Part shown: positions 1 through 7,246 of the stretch, piece after piece
Layout: each line of letters starts with the position of its first letter
Position numbering within the stretch: position 1 is the first letter of the stretch
Assembly: GCA_016794165.1 (NCBI GenBank)
Contig: JAEUKV010000261.1
Location: 1-47,222, forward strand
Length of the DNA: 47,222 bases
Direction: 5' to 3'
Source: Rhodospirillaceae bacterium
GTDB lineage: Bacteria > Pseudomonadota > Alphaproteobacteria > Dongiales > Dongiaceae
Program-made: the position numbers and the translations under genes
The notes under the pieces: model-generated
Database searches by the model: none
Told to the model about the DNA's origin: nothing
Seen by the model: the letters and a program-made list of their open reading frames with translations, nothing else

Positions 1-60
1 CGCGGTCAAGCCGGCCGCCCCCAGAGCCACCACAATAAGCACGATCACAATCGGTCGCAT
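1..60 (-). CDS. cpaB: CpaB/RcpC-like Flp pilus assembly protein (N-terminal fragment)
   Basis: Only the first 20 codons lie in the window; the rest runs off the left edge. The fragment starts MRPIVIVLIVV and is one hydrophobic, signal-anchor-like segment, as at the N terminus of CpaB/RcpC, an inner-membrane/periplasmic protein of the Tad pilus machine. The ATG at 60 is preceded on the minus strand by GAGGGG five bases upstream, a good ribosome binding site. It lies downstream of the flp pilins and cpaA in the same orientation, the usual flp-cpaA-cpaB order. The identification rests mainly on this context, because 20 residues are not diagnostic. Confidence 0.6.
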   Translation of the reverse strand, partial: MRPIVIVLIVVALGAAGLTA

Positions 61-336
61 TAGGCCCCTCTTTTCCCGGCCTGCCGACAAGACCCGGAAA
101 ACCCAAAACGACGAATCACACAAGGCCCGCCAATCGGGCGACTGATTTCGCCGTATCTATGCCCCGTAAAGCATTATTACCAATTTTTGGTTAAGACGCC
201 AGCCAAAACGCGATTTCTCCGTCGAAACACCCAAGGATTCTTTGCTTTGAGTCAATGCCTTGCACGGGGATATGAAGATTCAAGATTATGAACAGCTCAA
301 GGTGGACCAGATGTCGACAGGCGATCATCCACCCGC
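61..336. other. Intergenic region between cpaA and cpaB
   Basis: No convincing gene. The stretch is AT-richer than its surroundings. At about 176-196 it has an imperfect inverted repeat, TTACCAA-TTT-TTGGTTA. Read on the minus strand it contains TTAACCA, which resembles a CtrA half-site. It probably carries a separate promoter for cpaB, but no -35/-10 pair is clear. Confidence 0.3.
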
Positions 337-831
337 CTAGGCGCCCCAGAGGTTCATCATCTGCTGGCCAAGGCTGCCGTCGCGCAGCAAGAAATCCATA
401 CCGGCCAAAGAGATAGCAACACCATAGGGCAGGTGGGCGCGCCCCTCGACACGGCCATAGCCAGGTCGGATCCGACCCACGATCAGGATCACCAGGGCCA
501 GCAGGCCGCCTGCCAATCCCATGATGAACAGGAAGCGCAGGGCGGCAAAACCGGGACCAATCCAGATGGCCAGGGCAGCCAGCCATTTGACATCGCCGCC
601 ACCCAGGAGGCCGAAGTGATGGAGCGCGAAACCGGCAATAAGCACGCCAAGGCCAAATGCGATCGGGCCGACGACCTCCTGCCATCCGGCCGCGACCAGC
701 AGCGTATGGATCACGGCGACCACCGCGGTAGACAACGTCAGCCAGTTGGGCAGACGGAAGCTGCGGATGTCCAGGACCGCGCCGAGAATCAGCAGGGCCA
801 GCAGGAGACCTTCACACGCCATGACGAGCAT
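337..831 (-). CDS. cpaA: Prepilin peptidase CpaA/TadV (A24 family)
   Basis: Inner-membrane aspartic peptidase that cleaves the leader from Flp prepilins. With the ATG at 831 the protein has 164 residues, typical of the short CpaA/TadV branch that lacks the N-methyltransferase domain of PilD. Both catalytic aspartates are visible: D21 in LDIRSFRLPNW and D80 in GGGDVKW. Several hydrophobic helices surround them, and LPYGVAI near residues 134-140 is also typical. The open frame extends upstream to 999, but that part overlaps the preceding pilin gene and its terminator, so the start at 831 (or 822) is preferred. It follows two Flp pilin genes, its expected substrates. Confidence 0.9.
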   Translation of the reverse strand: MLVMACEGLLLALLILGAVLDIRSFRLPNWLTLSTAVVAVIHTLLVAAGWQEVVGPIAFGLGVLIAGFALHHFGLLGGGDVKWLAALAIWIGPGFAALRFLFIMGLAGGLLALVILIVGRIRPGYGRVEGRAHLPYGVAISLAGMDFLLRDGSLGQQMMNLWGA

Positions 832-844
832 TTGCGGACCCGAC

Positions 845-882
845 AAACAAAAACGCGCCGGCCCGGTGATGGGCTGGCGCGT
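845..882 (-). terminator. Rho-independent terminator after the second Flp pilin gene
   Basis: On the minus strand a stem of ACGCGCC and GGCGCGT, continued inward by GCCC/GGGC after one mismatch, is followed by TTTTTGTTT. It lies just downstream of the pilin stop at 905 and upstream of cpaA. It is therefore likely to give strong pilin expression with partial read-through into cpaA. Confidence 0.8.
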
Positions 883-904
883 CGATGCACAACCCAACGC
901 TGGG

Positions 905-1093
905 TTAGTTGGTCTCGATATCAGCAGCCGCGTTCTGCAACGTGCCGCCGACAGTCTGGAACATGGTGTCGAGACCGTTGCCGGCCATCTTCGCACCAAC
1001 GAAGATGGCGAGGGCGATCAGCGCGGCAATCAGACCGTACTCAATGGCGGTCGCGCCCGATTCGGACTTGAACAGCTTGGAAATCTTCATCAT
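905..1093 (-). CDS. flp: Flp family type IVb pilin (copy 1)
   Basis: Sixty-two-residue prepilin of the Tad/Flp pilus. It has the family hallmarks: a short basic leader, a glycine at position 13 where the prepilin peptidase cuts, and mature N terminus ATAIEYG with the conserved Glu5-Tyr6 pair. A single hydrophobic helix follows (LIAALIALAIFVG). The start is the first ATG of an ATG-ATG pair, with GGAGAAG about five bases upstream. It differs from the neighbouring pilin at 1269-1457 by essentially one residue near the C terminus (AAADIETN here, AAQDIETN there). Confidence 0.95.
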   Translation of the reverse strand: MMKISKLFKSESGATAIEYGLIAALIALAIFVGAKMAGNGLDTMFQTVGGTLQNAAADIETN

Positions 1094-1212
1094 GAGCTCT
1101 TCTCCACAGTTAGAGTGATGACGCTGCAACCGATAAGGCGGCTCGATGGTCGCCTTGTTTCGTCCTTTGGGTGTCTCGCCGACATATGTCGGATTGTCCG
1201 ACCCCGGCAAAG

Positions 1213-1246
1213 CAGAACACGCCGACCCAGCGACGGGTCGGCGCGT
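1213..1246 (-). terminator. Terminator-like hairpin after the first-transcribed Flp pilin
   Basis: On the minus strand CGCCGACCC pairs with GGGTCGGCG around a four-base loop. It is followed by a poor T-run (TGTTCTGCTTT). It occupies the same relative place as the terminator at 845-882, 364 bases away, so it was duplicated together with the pilin gene. Termination is probably weaker than at its partner. Confidence 0.6.
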
Positions 1247-1268
1247 CCTGATCCAGCCTAACGCCTGG

Positions 1269-1457
1269 TTAGTTGGTCTCGATGTCTTGGGCCGCGTTCT
1301 GCAGCGTGCCGCCGACAGTCTGGAACATGGTGTCGAGACCGTTGCCGGCCATCTTCGCACCAACGAAGATCGCGAGGGCGATCAGCGCGGCGATCAAGCC
1401 ATACTCGATGGCGGTCGCGCCGGACTCGGACTTGAACAGCTTGGAAATCTTCATCAT
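1269..1457 (-). CDS. flp: Flp family type IVb pilin (copy 2)
   Basis: Sixty-two residues, nearly identical to the pilin at 905-1093. It has the same leader, G/ATAIEYG cleavage context with Glu5-Tyr6, and hydrophobic helix. The double ATG and the GGAGAAG ribosome binding site are also repeated. It is first in the minus-strand pilus operon, and the region upstream (1458-1543) is conserved with the region upstream of copy 1, so both copies may have their own promoters. Prepilin peptidase CpaA downstream is its presumed processing enzyme. Confidence 0.95.
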   Translation of the reverse strand: MMKISKLFKSESGATAIEYGLIAALIALAIFVGAKMAGNGLDTMFQTVGGTLQNAAQDIETN

Positions 1458-1776
1458 GAGCTCTTCTCCACATTGAGAGTGATAACGTTGCAACCGATAT
1501 GGCGTCCTGATGGTCGCCTTGTTTCGTCTTTTTGGTGTCTCACCTTTCAGCTGGGGCAAAGCGGCCCGACATCCGACAAGTGGACACTGCCGGCATCATC
1601 CATCGCGCCAATGCGCTTCGCAAGCCGTTAGGCCATCCCACGTCACAACATGGTGTGCACAGACTCCCGAAAGCTCATGTCATTGCTCTCGGTTACCCTC
1701 TCGCGGCCAAATGACAATACTTTGTTAACCAATACCGCCGAGAAATGGCCGGGTACAATCACGAGATTCCGCCACC
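1458..1776. promoter_or_regulatory. Divergent intergenic region between flp and the STT3-like gene
   Basis: No gene is supported in these 319 bases. The flp-proximal part repeats the leader of the second pilin and should hold the pilin promoter. Near 1724-1732 there is GTTAACCAA, which resembles a TTAACCA CtrA half-site, but no TTAA-N7-TTAA full site was found. I could not place convincing -35/-10 elements for the rightward gene. Confidence 0.35.
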
Positions 1777-3591
1777 ATGAATGCCACGAGACATGACGGC
1801 TATCCGATCCAGGATCTGACCGCCCTGTTGATCGCCGCCTTTGTCCTGCATGGCGCCTTTGGATATCAAAGCCCCATCCTGGCCCAAGGCGGCTTGCTCG
1901 ACACCGACGCCTATATGCGCCTCGTGCGCGTCGAGGAGTTGTGGCAGACCGGCGCCTGGTATCAGACCATCACCGCGAAGCTTGGGGCGCCAGATGGTCT
2001 GTCGCTGCATTGGACCCGCCCGCTCGACCTCATCATCCTTCTCCCCGCCCTGCTTCTGAACCTGCTCGGCCTGACCTTTCATCAGTCCGTCTACTGGGTC
2101 GGCGTCGTCGTCTCGCCGGTCCTGCATACCTTGGCCTGCGTTGGCGCGGCATGGGCGGCAAGACCGCTCTTCCCCCAGCATGGGGCCTGGCGCCTCGCCG
2201 CCCTGATCCTGCTGCTGAACGGGGCGGCATTGGGCTACTCCCTTGCCGGCCGACCGGATCATCATGTTCTCAGCCTGCTTTGCACCGTGATGGCCGCCGG
2301 GTATCTCATCCGCGCGGCCATGACCCCGGCACGCCGGCGCCCGGCCCTCCTGGCCGGCATCTGGGCCGGTGCCGGCATCTGGGTGACACCCGAGGCGATG
2401 CTGACCCTGGCCCCGGCGCTGATCGGCTTTGGCCTGCTTTGGCTCGGCGCGCGCGACGGCCGTCAGTGGGCACAGCTGGGCTACCGGTTCGGCCTCGGAC
2501 TGATGGCGACCGTGGCACTGGCCGTGGCGGTGGAACAACCGCCCTCGGCCTGGCTCGCGGCAGAGTATGACAAGGTATCGATCCTTCACCTAGCCATCGC
2601 CGCCGGCGTCGTCATCGATTTCCGGCTGGCGATGACAATCTCCTGGCAGGGATGGCGCCGCCTCGGCCTCGCCGTCATCATCGCGCTCGGCTCCGCCGCC
2701 CTTCTTGTGGCTCTTTTTCCACGCTTCTATCTCGGCCCGCTTGGCAACATTTCGGCCGATGCCGCCGCCGTGTTCATGGACGACGTGCGCGAGATGCGGG
2801 CGCTGTGGCCTACCGATCGCGAGAACACCGTGCGTTTTGCCCGGGTGATCGGCAATTCGCTGGCGGCCATTCCGGCCATTGCCTATTTCCTGTGGATTCG
2901 CCGCGGCGAATCCAGTTGGCCGCCCATCCTCCTGCTGTCTCTGAGCTATGCCCTGGCCCTCATCGGCGCCCTGCTGCATGCCCGCCTGGCGGTTCCGCTG
3001 AGCGCGCTCGGCGCGATACTGGGCTGTGGCAGCTTTGCGATGCTGTGCAACCTGGCCCGGGATCGCGGCTATGCCACGCGCCTCGGTACGCGCCTTGCCG
3101 GCTACTTCATCGTCGCCTTCGGCATCCAGTTCTACAGCCTGGTGCCACAACCGGCTGAAGCGACGGAAAAGGAAGAGCGGTGCGATGTCGCCAGCCTTGC
3201 CGAATGGCTGAATGTCGAACAGCCAGTCCGCGGTCCGGACAACGATGCGCCGATCGTGCTGACCGATTCGATCAACTATTCCCCGGCGCTGGCCTATCGT
3301 ACTCCGTATCGCTTTGTCGGCGGGCCCTATCATCGCGGGGTCGACGACGTGGCCGACATGTTTACCGCCATGATCACCAGCGAGGATGAAATCAGCCACG
3401 AGATTGTTGAGCGCCGCACCGTCGATCTGGTCCTCATCTGCGTCAAGGGTGCGCCCAGACCGGTGCGTGAATCCGGCCCACAATCGCTCTATTATCGCCT
3501 GCAGAAAAACGACATCCCCGACTGGTTGACGCCGGTACCGATGTCGCCGGAAGCGGAGAACGAGTTTCGTCTCTTTGCCGTGACGCATTGA
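1777..3591 (+). CDS. STT3/AglB-like GT-C family membrane glycosyltransferase (putative)
   Basis: A 604-residue polytopic inner-membrane protein with about a dozen hydrophobic segments up to about residue 455, then a soluble, probably periplasmic C-terminal domain. Features recalling oligosaccharyltransferases are an acidic D-x-D pair after the first membrane segment (D42, D44 in LDTDAYMRL), WTRPLD at 79-84, and RPDHHVLSLL at 159-168, which resembles the DHH motif of archaeal AglB. The C-terminal domain has TDSINYSPALAYRTPYR but no WWDYG motif, so it is not a standard PglB/AglB. A lipid-linked sugar or oligosaccharide donor is inferred from the fold type only. It is divergent from the flp genes and followed by a diguanylate cyclase. 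The ATG at 1777 lacks a strong ribosome binding site. Confidence 0.6.
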   Translation: MNATRHDGYPIQDLTALLIAAFVLHGAFGYQSPILAQGGLLDTDAYMRLVRVEELWQTGAWYQTITAKLGAPDGLSLHWTRPLDLIILLPALLLNLLGLTFHQSVYWVGVVVSPVLHTLACVGAAWAARPLFPQHGAWRLAALILLLNGAALGYSLAGRPDHHVLSLLCTVMAAGYLIRAAMTPARRRPALLAGIWAGAGIWVTPEAMLTLAPALIGFGLLWLGARDGRQWAQLGYRFGLGLMATVALAVAVEQPPSAWLAAEYDKVSILHLAIAAGVVIDFRLAMTISWQGWRRLGLAVIIALGSAALLVALFPRFYLGPLGNISADAAAVFMDDVREMRALWPTDRENTVRFARVIGNSLAAIPAIAYFLWIRRGESSWPPILLLSLSYALALIGALLHARLAVPLSALGAILGCGSFAMLCNLARDRGYATRLGTRLAGYFIVAFGIQFYSLVPQPAEATEKEERCDVASLAEWLNVEQPVRGPDNDAPIVLTDSINYSPALAYRTPYRFVGGPYHRGVDDVADMFTAMITSEDEISHEIVERRTVDLVLICVKGAPRPVRESGPQSLYYRLQKNDIPDWLTPVPMSPEAENEFRLFAVTH

Positions 3592-3596
3592 CTGGC

Positions 3597-3628
3597 GATT
3601 GCCGCCGGTCTTTTCGCAAGCGGCAATC
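3597..3628 (+). terminator. Stem-loop after the STT3-like gene
   Basis: Perfect nine-base inverted repeat GATTGCCGC / GCGGCAATC with a 14-base loop, six bases after the stop codon. No T-run follows, so termination would be weak or Rho-assisted. Confidence 0.4.
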
Positions 3629-3702
3629 AGTGGTAGAAGATTCCCAGATGGCTGGCGCAGCAGGACTCGCCGCGCGAGTGACTGGCTGAAGGCAAAAATG
3701 AA

Positions 3703-4632
3703 ATGACGCGGGAAAAAGAACTGATCCTGGTGGTCGACGATTCACCCACCAATCTGGCCATTCTCAACGTCGTGCTGCGGGAAATCTACCAGGTCATTTC
3801 CGCCAATAACGGCGCCGACGCCCTGTCGCTTGCCGCTGCCGAGGAACCGGACCTGATCATTCTCGACATCATGATGCCGGGCATGGACGGGTACGAAATC
3901 TGCGACCGGCTGAAAGCCAATCCGTTTACTCGTGACATTCCGGTAATGTTCGTCACCTCCATGGATCAGGAGCGACAGGAGGCCAAGGGATTGGCGCTTG
4001 GTGCCGTGGACTACATAGCCAAACCGGTCAGTCCACCCATCGTGCTCGCGCGCGTCCGCAACCAGCTGGAACTGAAGCGGCAGCGCGATATCCTGCGCCG
4101 CCTCTCCGCCATCGACGGCTTGACCGGCATCGCCAACCGCCGCGCCTTCGAGGAAGACTTCGACCGCGAATGGCGCCGCGCCATCCGCGTGAAATCCAGC
4201 CTCGCCGTGTTCCTCACCGACATCGACCACTTCAAGCTCTACAACGACGCCTACGGCCATGGCGCCGGCGACGATTGCCTGCGCTTGCTGGGCCAGGCGC
4301 TGTCGAAGGCGATGCTCCGCCCGGCCGACCTGCTGGCGCGCTACGGCGGCGAGGAATTCGTCGGCCTATTGCCGGACACGGAGGCCGCCGGCGCCGCCAT
4401 CGTCGGCGAACGCCTGCTCGGTGCCACACGCGCCCTGGCCCTGCCCCATGCGCATTCGCCAATCGCGGCGACCGTCACGATCTCGGTCGGTATCGCCGTG
4501 TGCCGGCCCAGCGTCCAGATCGATCGCGCCAACCTGTTCAAGCTGGCCGGCGACGCGCTCTATGCGGCTAAGAAAGGTGGGCGCAATCAGTTGCGGGTGT
4601 TCGAAATGCCGGAATCCGTGAGCGCCATCTGA
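3703..4632 (+). CDS. Response regulator with GGDEF domain (PleD-like diguanylate cyclase)
   Basis: Cytosolic enzyme predicted to make cyclic di-GMP when phosphorylated. The receiver domain spans about residues 6-120, with acidic pocket D12-D13, phosphoacceptor D55 in ILDIMMPGMDG, T85 and K107. A short helix leads into the GGDEF domain at about 139-305, with an intact GGEEF active site (215-219) and a product-inhibition I-site RPAD five residues before it (206-209). It should therefore be active and feedback-inhibited. At 309 residues it has one receiver domain, whereas Caulobacter PleD has two. No partner kinase is nearby. The last 46 bases overlap the end of the convergent LysR gene. Confidence 0.92.
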   Translation: MTREKELILVVDDSPTNLAILNVVLREIYQVISANNGADALSLAAAEEPDLIILDIMMPGMDGYEICDRLKANPFTRDIPVMFVTSMDQERQEAKGLALGAVDYIAKPVSPPIVLARVRNQLELKRQRDILRRLSAIDGLTGIANRRAFEEDFDREWRRAIRVKSSLAVFLTDIDHFKLYNDAYGHGAGDDCLRLLGQALSKAMLRPADLLARYGGEEFVGLLPDTEAAGAAIVGERLLGATRALALPHAHSPIAATVTISVGIAVCRPSVQIDRANLFKLAGDALYAAKKGGRNQLRVFEMPESVSAI

Positions 4633-5591
4633 CGGTGTCTGTCGAGCCCGTCGCCATAGTCGAGCGGCGGGATGGGTGGGTTCAGCGCCAGCCAGTCCCG
4701 CACCGCCAGGGCCTCCGCCGTCAATTCCGCCCCATGGGGCCAGACGATGTGGAAGGCTAGGCCGGTAACCCAGGGCCGATCCAGCGGATGCACCAGCAAC
4801 CCCCGCGCCACCAGATGGTCGGTCTGGTGCCGCCAGCCCAGGGCGATCCCCTGCCCTTCCAGAGCGGCGCCGATGACCAGCGCGTAATCGTTCATGTGCA
4901 GGTCAGCCCCGCTCTCTCCCAGCGCTTCGCCGGCAGGCGGCACTTCGCCCATGGCGCGGAGATAATCGCCCCAGCCCGGCCGGGGCCGGAACGGTTCGTC
5001 GAGGTGGATCAGGCGGTGCCGCGAAAGATCGCCGACCTCTGAGATCGTATTGGCCCGCTCCAAATAGGCGGGACTGCAAATGGGGATGATGGCCTCATCG
5101 ACCAGCTTCACGGCGTCGCAGCCGAGATAGCGACCGTTGCCCCGCCGGATCGCCAGCGATACGCCTTCCGCCAGCAGGTCGATATCCTTGTCCGTCGTCT
5201 GCAGTCGGAGATCGACGCCCGGATTGGCCAGGCGAAAAGCGGCGAGGCGTGGCAGCATCCACCAGGAAGCAAACGCGGTCGAACAGGAAAGCGTCACATG
5301 CCGACCCCGATGGCGCTGCCCGATCCCCTCCGTCGAGCGGCGGATATGCTCCAGCGCCAGGGTAATGTCCTGGTGATAGCGCCGCCCGTCATCGCTCAGC
5401 CGCACGCGCTGGTGTTCGCGCAGAAACAGCCCGGTGCCGAGAAAGGCCTCCAACTGCTTGACGCCATAGCTGACCGCCGCCTGGGTCACCTTGAGTTCCC
5501 GCGCCGCCTGCGTGAAGCTGCCAAGGCGGCCGGCGGCCTCGAAGATGACGAGGGCGTTCATGGGCGGCAACTGGCTGCGGAGCTGAATCAT
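4587..5591 (-). CDS. LysR family transcriptional regulator (GcvA-like)
   Basis: A 334-residue DNA-binding regulator. The winged helix-turn-helix lies at about residues 11-70 (MNALVIFEAAGRLGSFTQAA, then TQAAVSYGVKQLE), followed by a type 2 periplasmic-binding-like effector domain. The N terminus resembles the GcvA subgroup. It is transcribed divergently from the mttB-like gene across a 99-base gap. This is the classical LysR layout, so it probably controls the amine-degradation operon at 5691-11739 and itself. The effector could be a methylated glycine or betaine; this is inferred from neighbours only. The C-terminal end overlaps the convergent diguanylate cyclase gene by 46 bases. Confidence 0.9.
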   Translation of the reverse strand: MIQLRSQLPPMNALVIFEAAGRLGSFTQAARELKVTQAAVSYGVKQLEAFLGTGLFLREHQRVRLSDDGRRYHQDITLALEHIRRSTEGIGQRHRGRHVTLSCSTAFASWWMLPRLAAFRLANPGVDLRLQTTDKDIDLLAEGVSLAIRRGNGRYLGCDAVKLVDEAIIPICSPAYLERANTISEVGDLSRHRLIHLDEPFRPRPGWGDYLRAMGEVPPAGEALGESGADLHMNDYALVIGAALEGQGIALGWRHQTDHLVARGLLVHPLDRPWVTGLAFHIVWPHGAELTAEALAVRDWLALNPPIPPLDYGDGLDRHRQMALTDSGISNTRN

Positions 5592-5690
5592 AAGGACAGC
5601 TTATCAACTTGCATATGTTTTTCCAAGATTACCTGGGATTTACCATAGGTATGATGATCGGCAAGGAACACCTTCGGGAAAGGTAGCGCG
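5592..5690. promoter_or_regulatory. Divergent control region with candidate LysR operator
   Basis: The 99 bases separate the LysR gene from mttB. At 5630-5651 there is an inverted repeat TACCT-N12-AGGTA, close to the T-N11-A type of LysR site. It lies about 40 bases from both start codons. It overlaps a direct repeat of TTACC. Binding is inferred from position and symmetry. Confidence 0.5.
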
Positions 5691-7229
5691 ATGAGCGACA
5701 AAGCAGGCGGCGACCCCGGCACGGGTCGGCAGCGCAACCGGACACGCAACCGCCCGACCGTGGCTGCGCCGATGTTCCTGCGGCGCCAGATTCCGACCTA
5801 TACCCTGCTCCAGCCGGAGGGGCTCGACCGGTTGCAGGCGCAGGCCGAGTTAATCCTGGCCGAAATCGGCGTCGAATTCCGCGGCGACGACGCGGCGCTG
5901 GATCTGTGGCGCCGGGCCGGGGCCAAGGTTGAGGGCCTCCGGGTGCGCTTCGAACCCGGCCATCTTGTGGAGATCATCCGCAAGACCACGCCCCGAACCT
6001 TTATCCAGCATGGCCGCGACGGCAAGCATGCGGTCGAGATCGGCGGCGATGCCGTTGTCTTCGCGCCGGCCTATGGCTCGCCCTTCGTCTTTGACCAGGA
6101 GAAGGGCCGTCGCTATGGCTCGCTCGAGGACTTCAAGAACTTCGTCAAGATGACCTGGATGTCGCCCTGGCTGCACCATTCCGGCGGCACCATCTGCGAG
6201 CCGGTCGACGTGCCGGTGAACAAGCGCCATCTCGACATGGTCTATGCCCACATCAAGCATTCGGCCAAGCCCTTCATGGGGTCGGTGACGGCACCGGAGC
6301 GGGCCGAGGACTCGATCGAGATGTGCCGCATCCTGTTCGGCGCCGACTTCGTCGACAAGAACTGCGTCATCCTTGGCAACATCAACACCAATTCGCCGCT
6401 GATCTTCGACGGCACCATGTCCATGGCGCTGCGCGCCTATGCCCGCGCCAACCAGGCCGCCGTGGTGGTGCCGTTCATCCTTGGGGGTGCCATGGGGCCG
6501 GTGACGACGGCGGGCGCTATCGCCCAGGCCCATGCCGAGGCGATGGTCGGCGTCGCCCTCACCCAGCTCGAGCGGCCGGGCGCGCCGGTCATCTATGGCA
6601 ATTTCCTTTCCTCGATGTCGTTGCGCTCGGGCGCCCCCACCTTCGGCATGCCCGAGCCGGCCATGGCCTATCTCGCCATCGGCCAGCTGGCGGCGCGATT
6701 GGGCGTGCCCCTGCGCTGCGGCGGGTCGCTCACCGCCTCCAAGGTGGCCGACGCGCAGGCGGCCCAGGAGAGTGCCGATTCACTCTGGCCGGCCCTGCTG
6801 GGCGGTGCCAATTTCATCCTCCATGCTGCGGGCTGGCTGGAAGGCGGACTGGTGATGGGTTACGAGAAATTCGTGCTCGATTGCGACCATCTCGGCATGA
6901 TGCACAAGCTGCTGGCCGGGCTGCCGATGGACGATAACGCGCTCGCCATGGATGCCTTCCGCGAAGTGGAGCCCGGCAAGCACTTCCTCGGCTGTGCCCA
7001 CACCATGGCGAACTATCAGACCGCCTTCTACGACGCCGATCTTGCCGACAACGACTCCTTCGAGCAATGGCGTGACGCCGGCTCACGCCCGGCGGATGTG
7101 CGCGCCGACAAGAAGTGGCGCGCACTGCTCGCCAGCCATACCGACCCCGCGATCGATCCCGGCATCGACGAGGCACTCAACGACTTCATGGACCGCCGCA
7201 AACAATCCATGGCGGATGCCTGGTACTAG
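5691..7229 (+). CDS. MttB-superfamily (trimethylamine methyltransferase-like) methyltransferase, non-pyrrolysine
   Basis: A 512-residue cytosolic protein of the MttB family. Recognisable family stretches are the N-terminal QAELILAEIGVEF, then GNINTNSPLIFDGTM, FILGGAMGPVTTAG and GANFILHAAGWLEGGL. Characterised members move a methyl group from a quaternary or tertiary amine to a corrinoid protein. Methanogen MttB reads an internal UAG as pyrrolysine. Here the frame has no internal stop and its only TAG is the terminator, so this is a non-Pyl member, a group that includes glycine betaine methyltransferases. It is followed 17 bases later by a dimethylglycine dehydrogenase-like gene and is divergent from a LysR gene. 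No corrinoid protein is encoded nearby. The substrate is unknown. Confidence 0.85.
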   Translation: MSDKAGGDPGTGRQRNRTRNRPTVAAPMFLRRQIPTYTLLQPEGLDRLQAQAELILAEIGVEFRGDDAALDLWRRAGAKVEGLRVRFEPGHLVEIIRKTTPRTFIQHGRDGKHAVEIGGDAVVFAPAYGSPFVFDQEKGRRYGSLEDFKNFVKMTWMSPWLHHSGGTICEPVDVPVNKRHLDMVYAHIKHSAKPFMGSVTAPERAEDSIEMCRILFGADFVDKNCVILGNINTNSPLIFDGTMSMALRAYARANQAAVVVPFILGGAMGPVTTAGAIAQAHAEAMVGVALTQLERPGAPVIYGNFLSSMSLRSGAPTFGMPEPAMAYLAIGQLAARLGVPLRCGGSLTASKVADAQAAQESADSLWPALLGGANFILHAAGWLEGGLVMGYEKFVLDCDHLGMMHKLLAGLPMDDNALAMDAFREVEPGKHFLGCAHTMANYQTAFYDADLADNDSFEQWRDAGSRPADVRADKKWRALLASHTDPAIDPGIDEALNDFMDRRKQSMADAWY

Positions 7230-7246
7230 ACAAGGTGGACAAGACT

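Larger units (their letters stand above)
850..1543 (-). repeat. Tandem duplication of pilin gene, leader and terminator
   Basis: Two direct copies, about 850-1180 and 1213-1543, offset by 364 bases. Each contains a terminator hairpin, the flp gene, the ribosome binding site and about 85 bases of upstream sequence. Conservation is highest inside the gene and lower in the flanks, where words such as CAACCGATA and GATGGTCGCCTTGTTTCGTC are shared. Confidence 0.85.

Noticed and set aside
2590-3588. Long minus-strand open frame (332 codons) opposite the STT3-like gene
   Set aside because: Typical shadow frame of a GC-rich gene: no recognisable domain, unusual composition, and complete overlap with a well-supported membrane protein.
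7227-7229. UAG codon at the end of the mttB-like gene as a possible pyrrolysine codon
   Set aside because: The protein is already full length (512 residues) at this codon, the next gene has its ribosome binding site directly after it, and no in-frame internal UAG exists. It is an ordinary stop.
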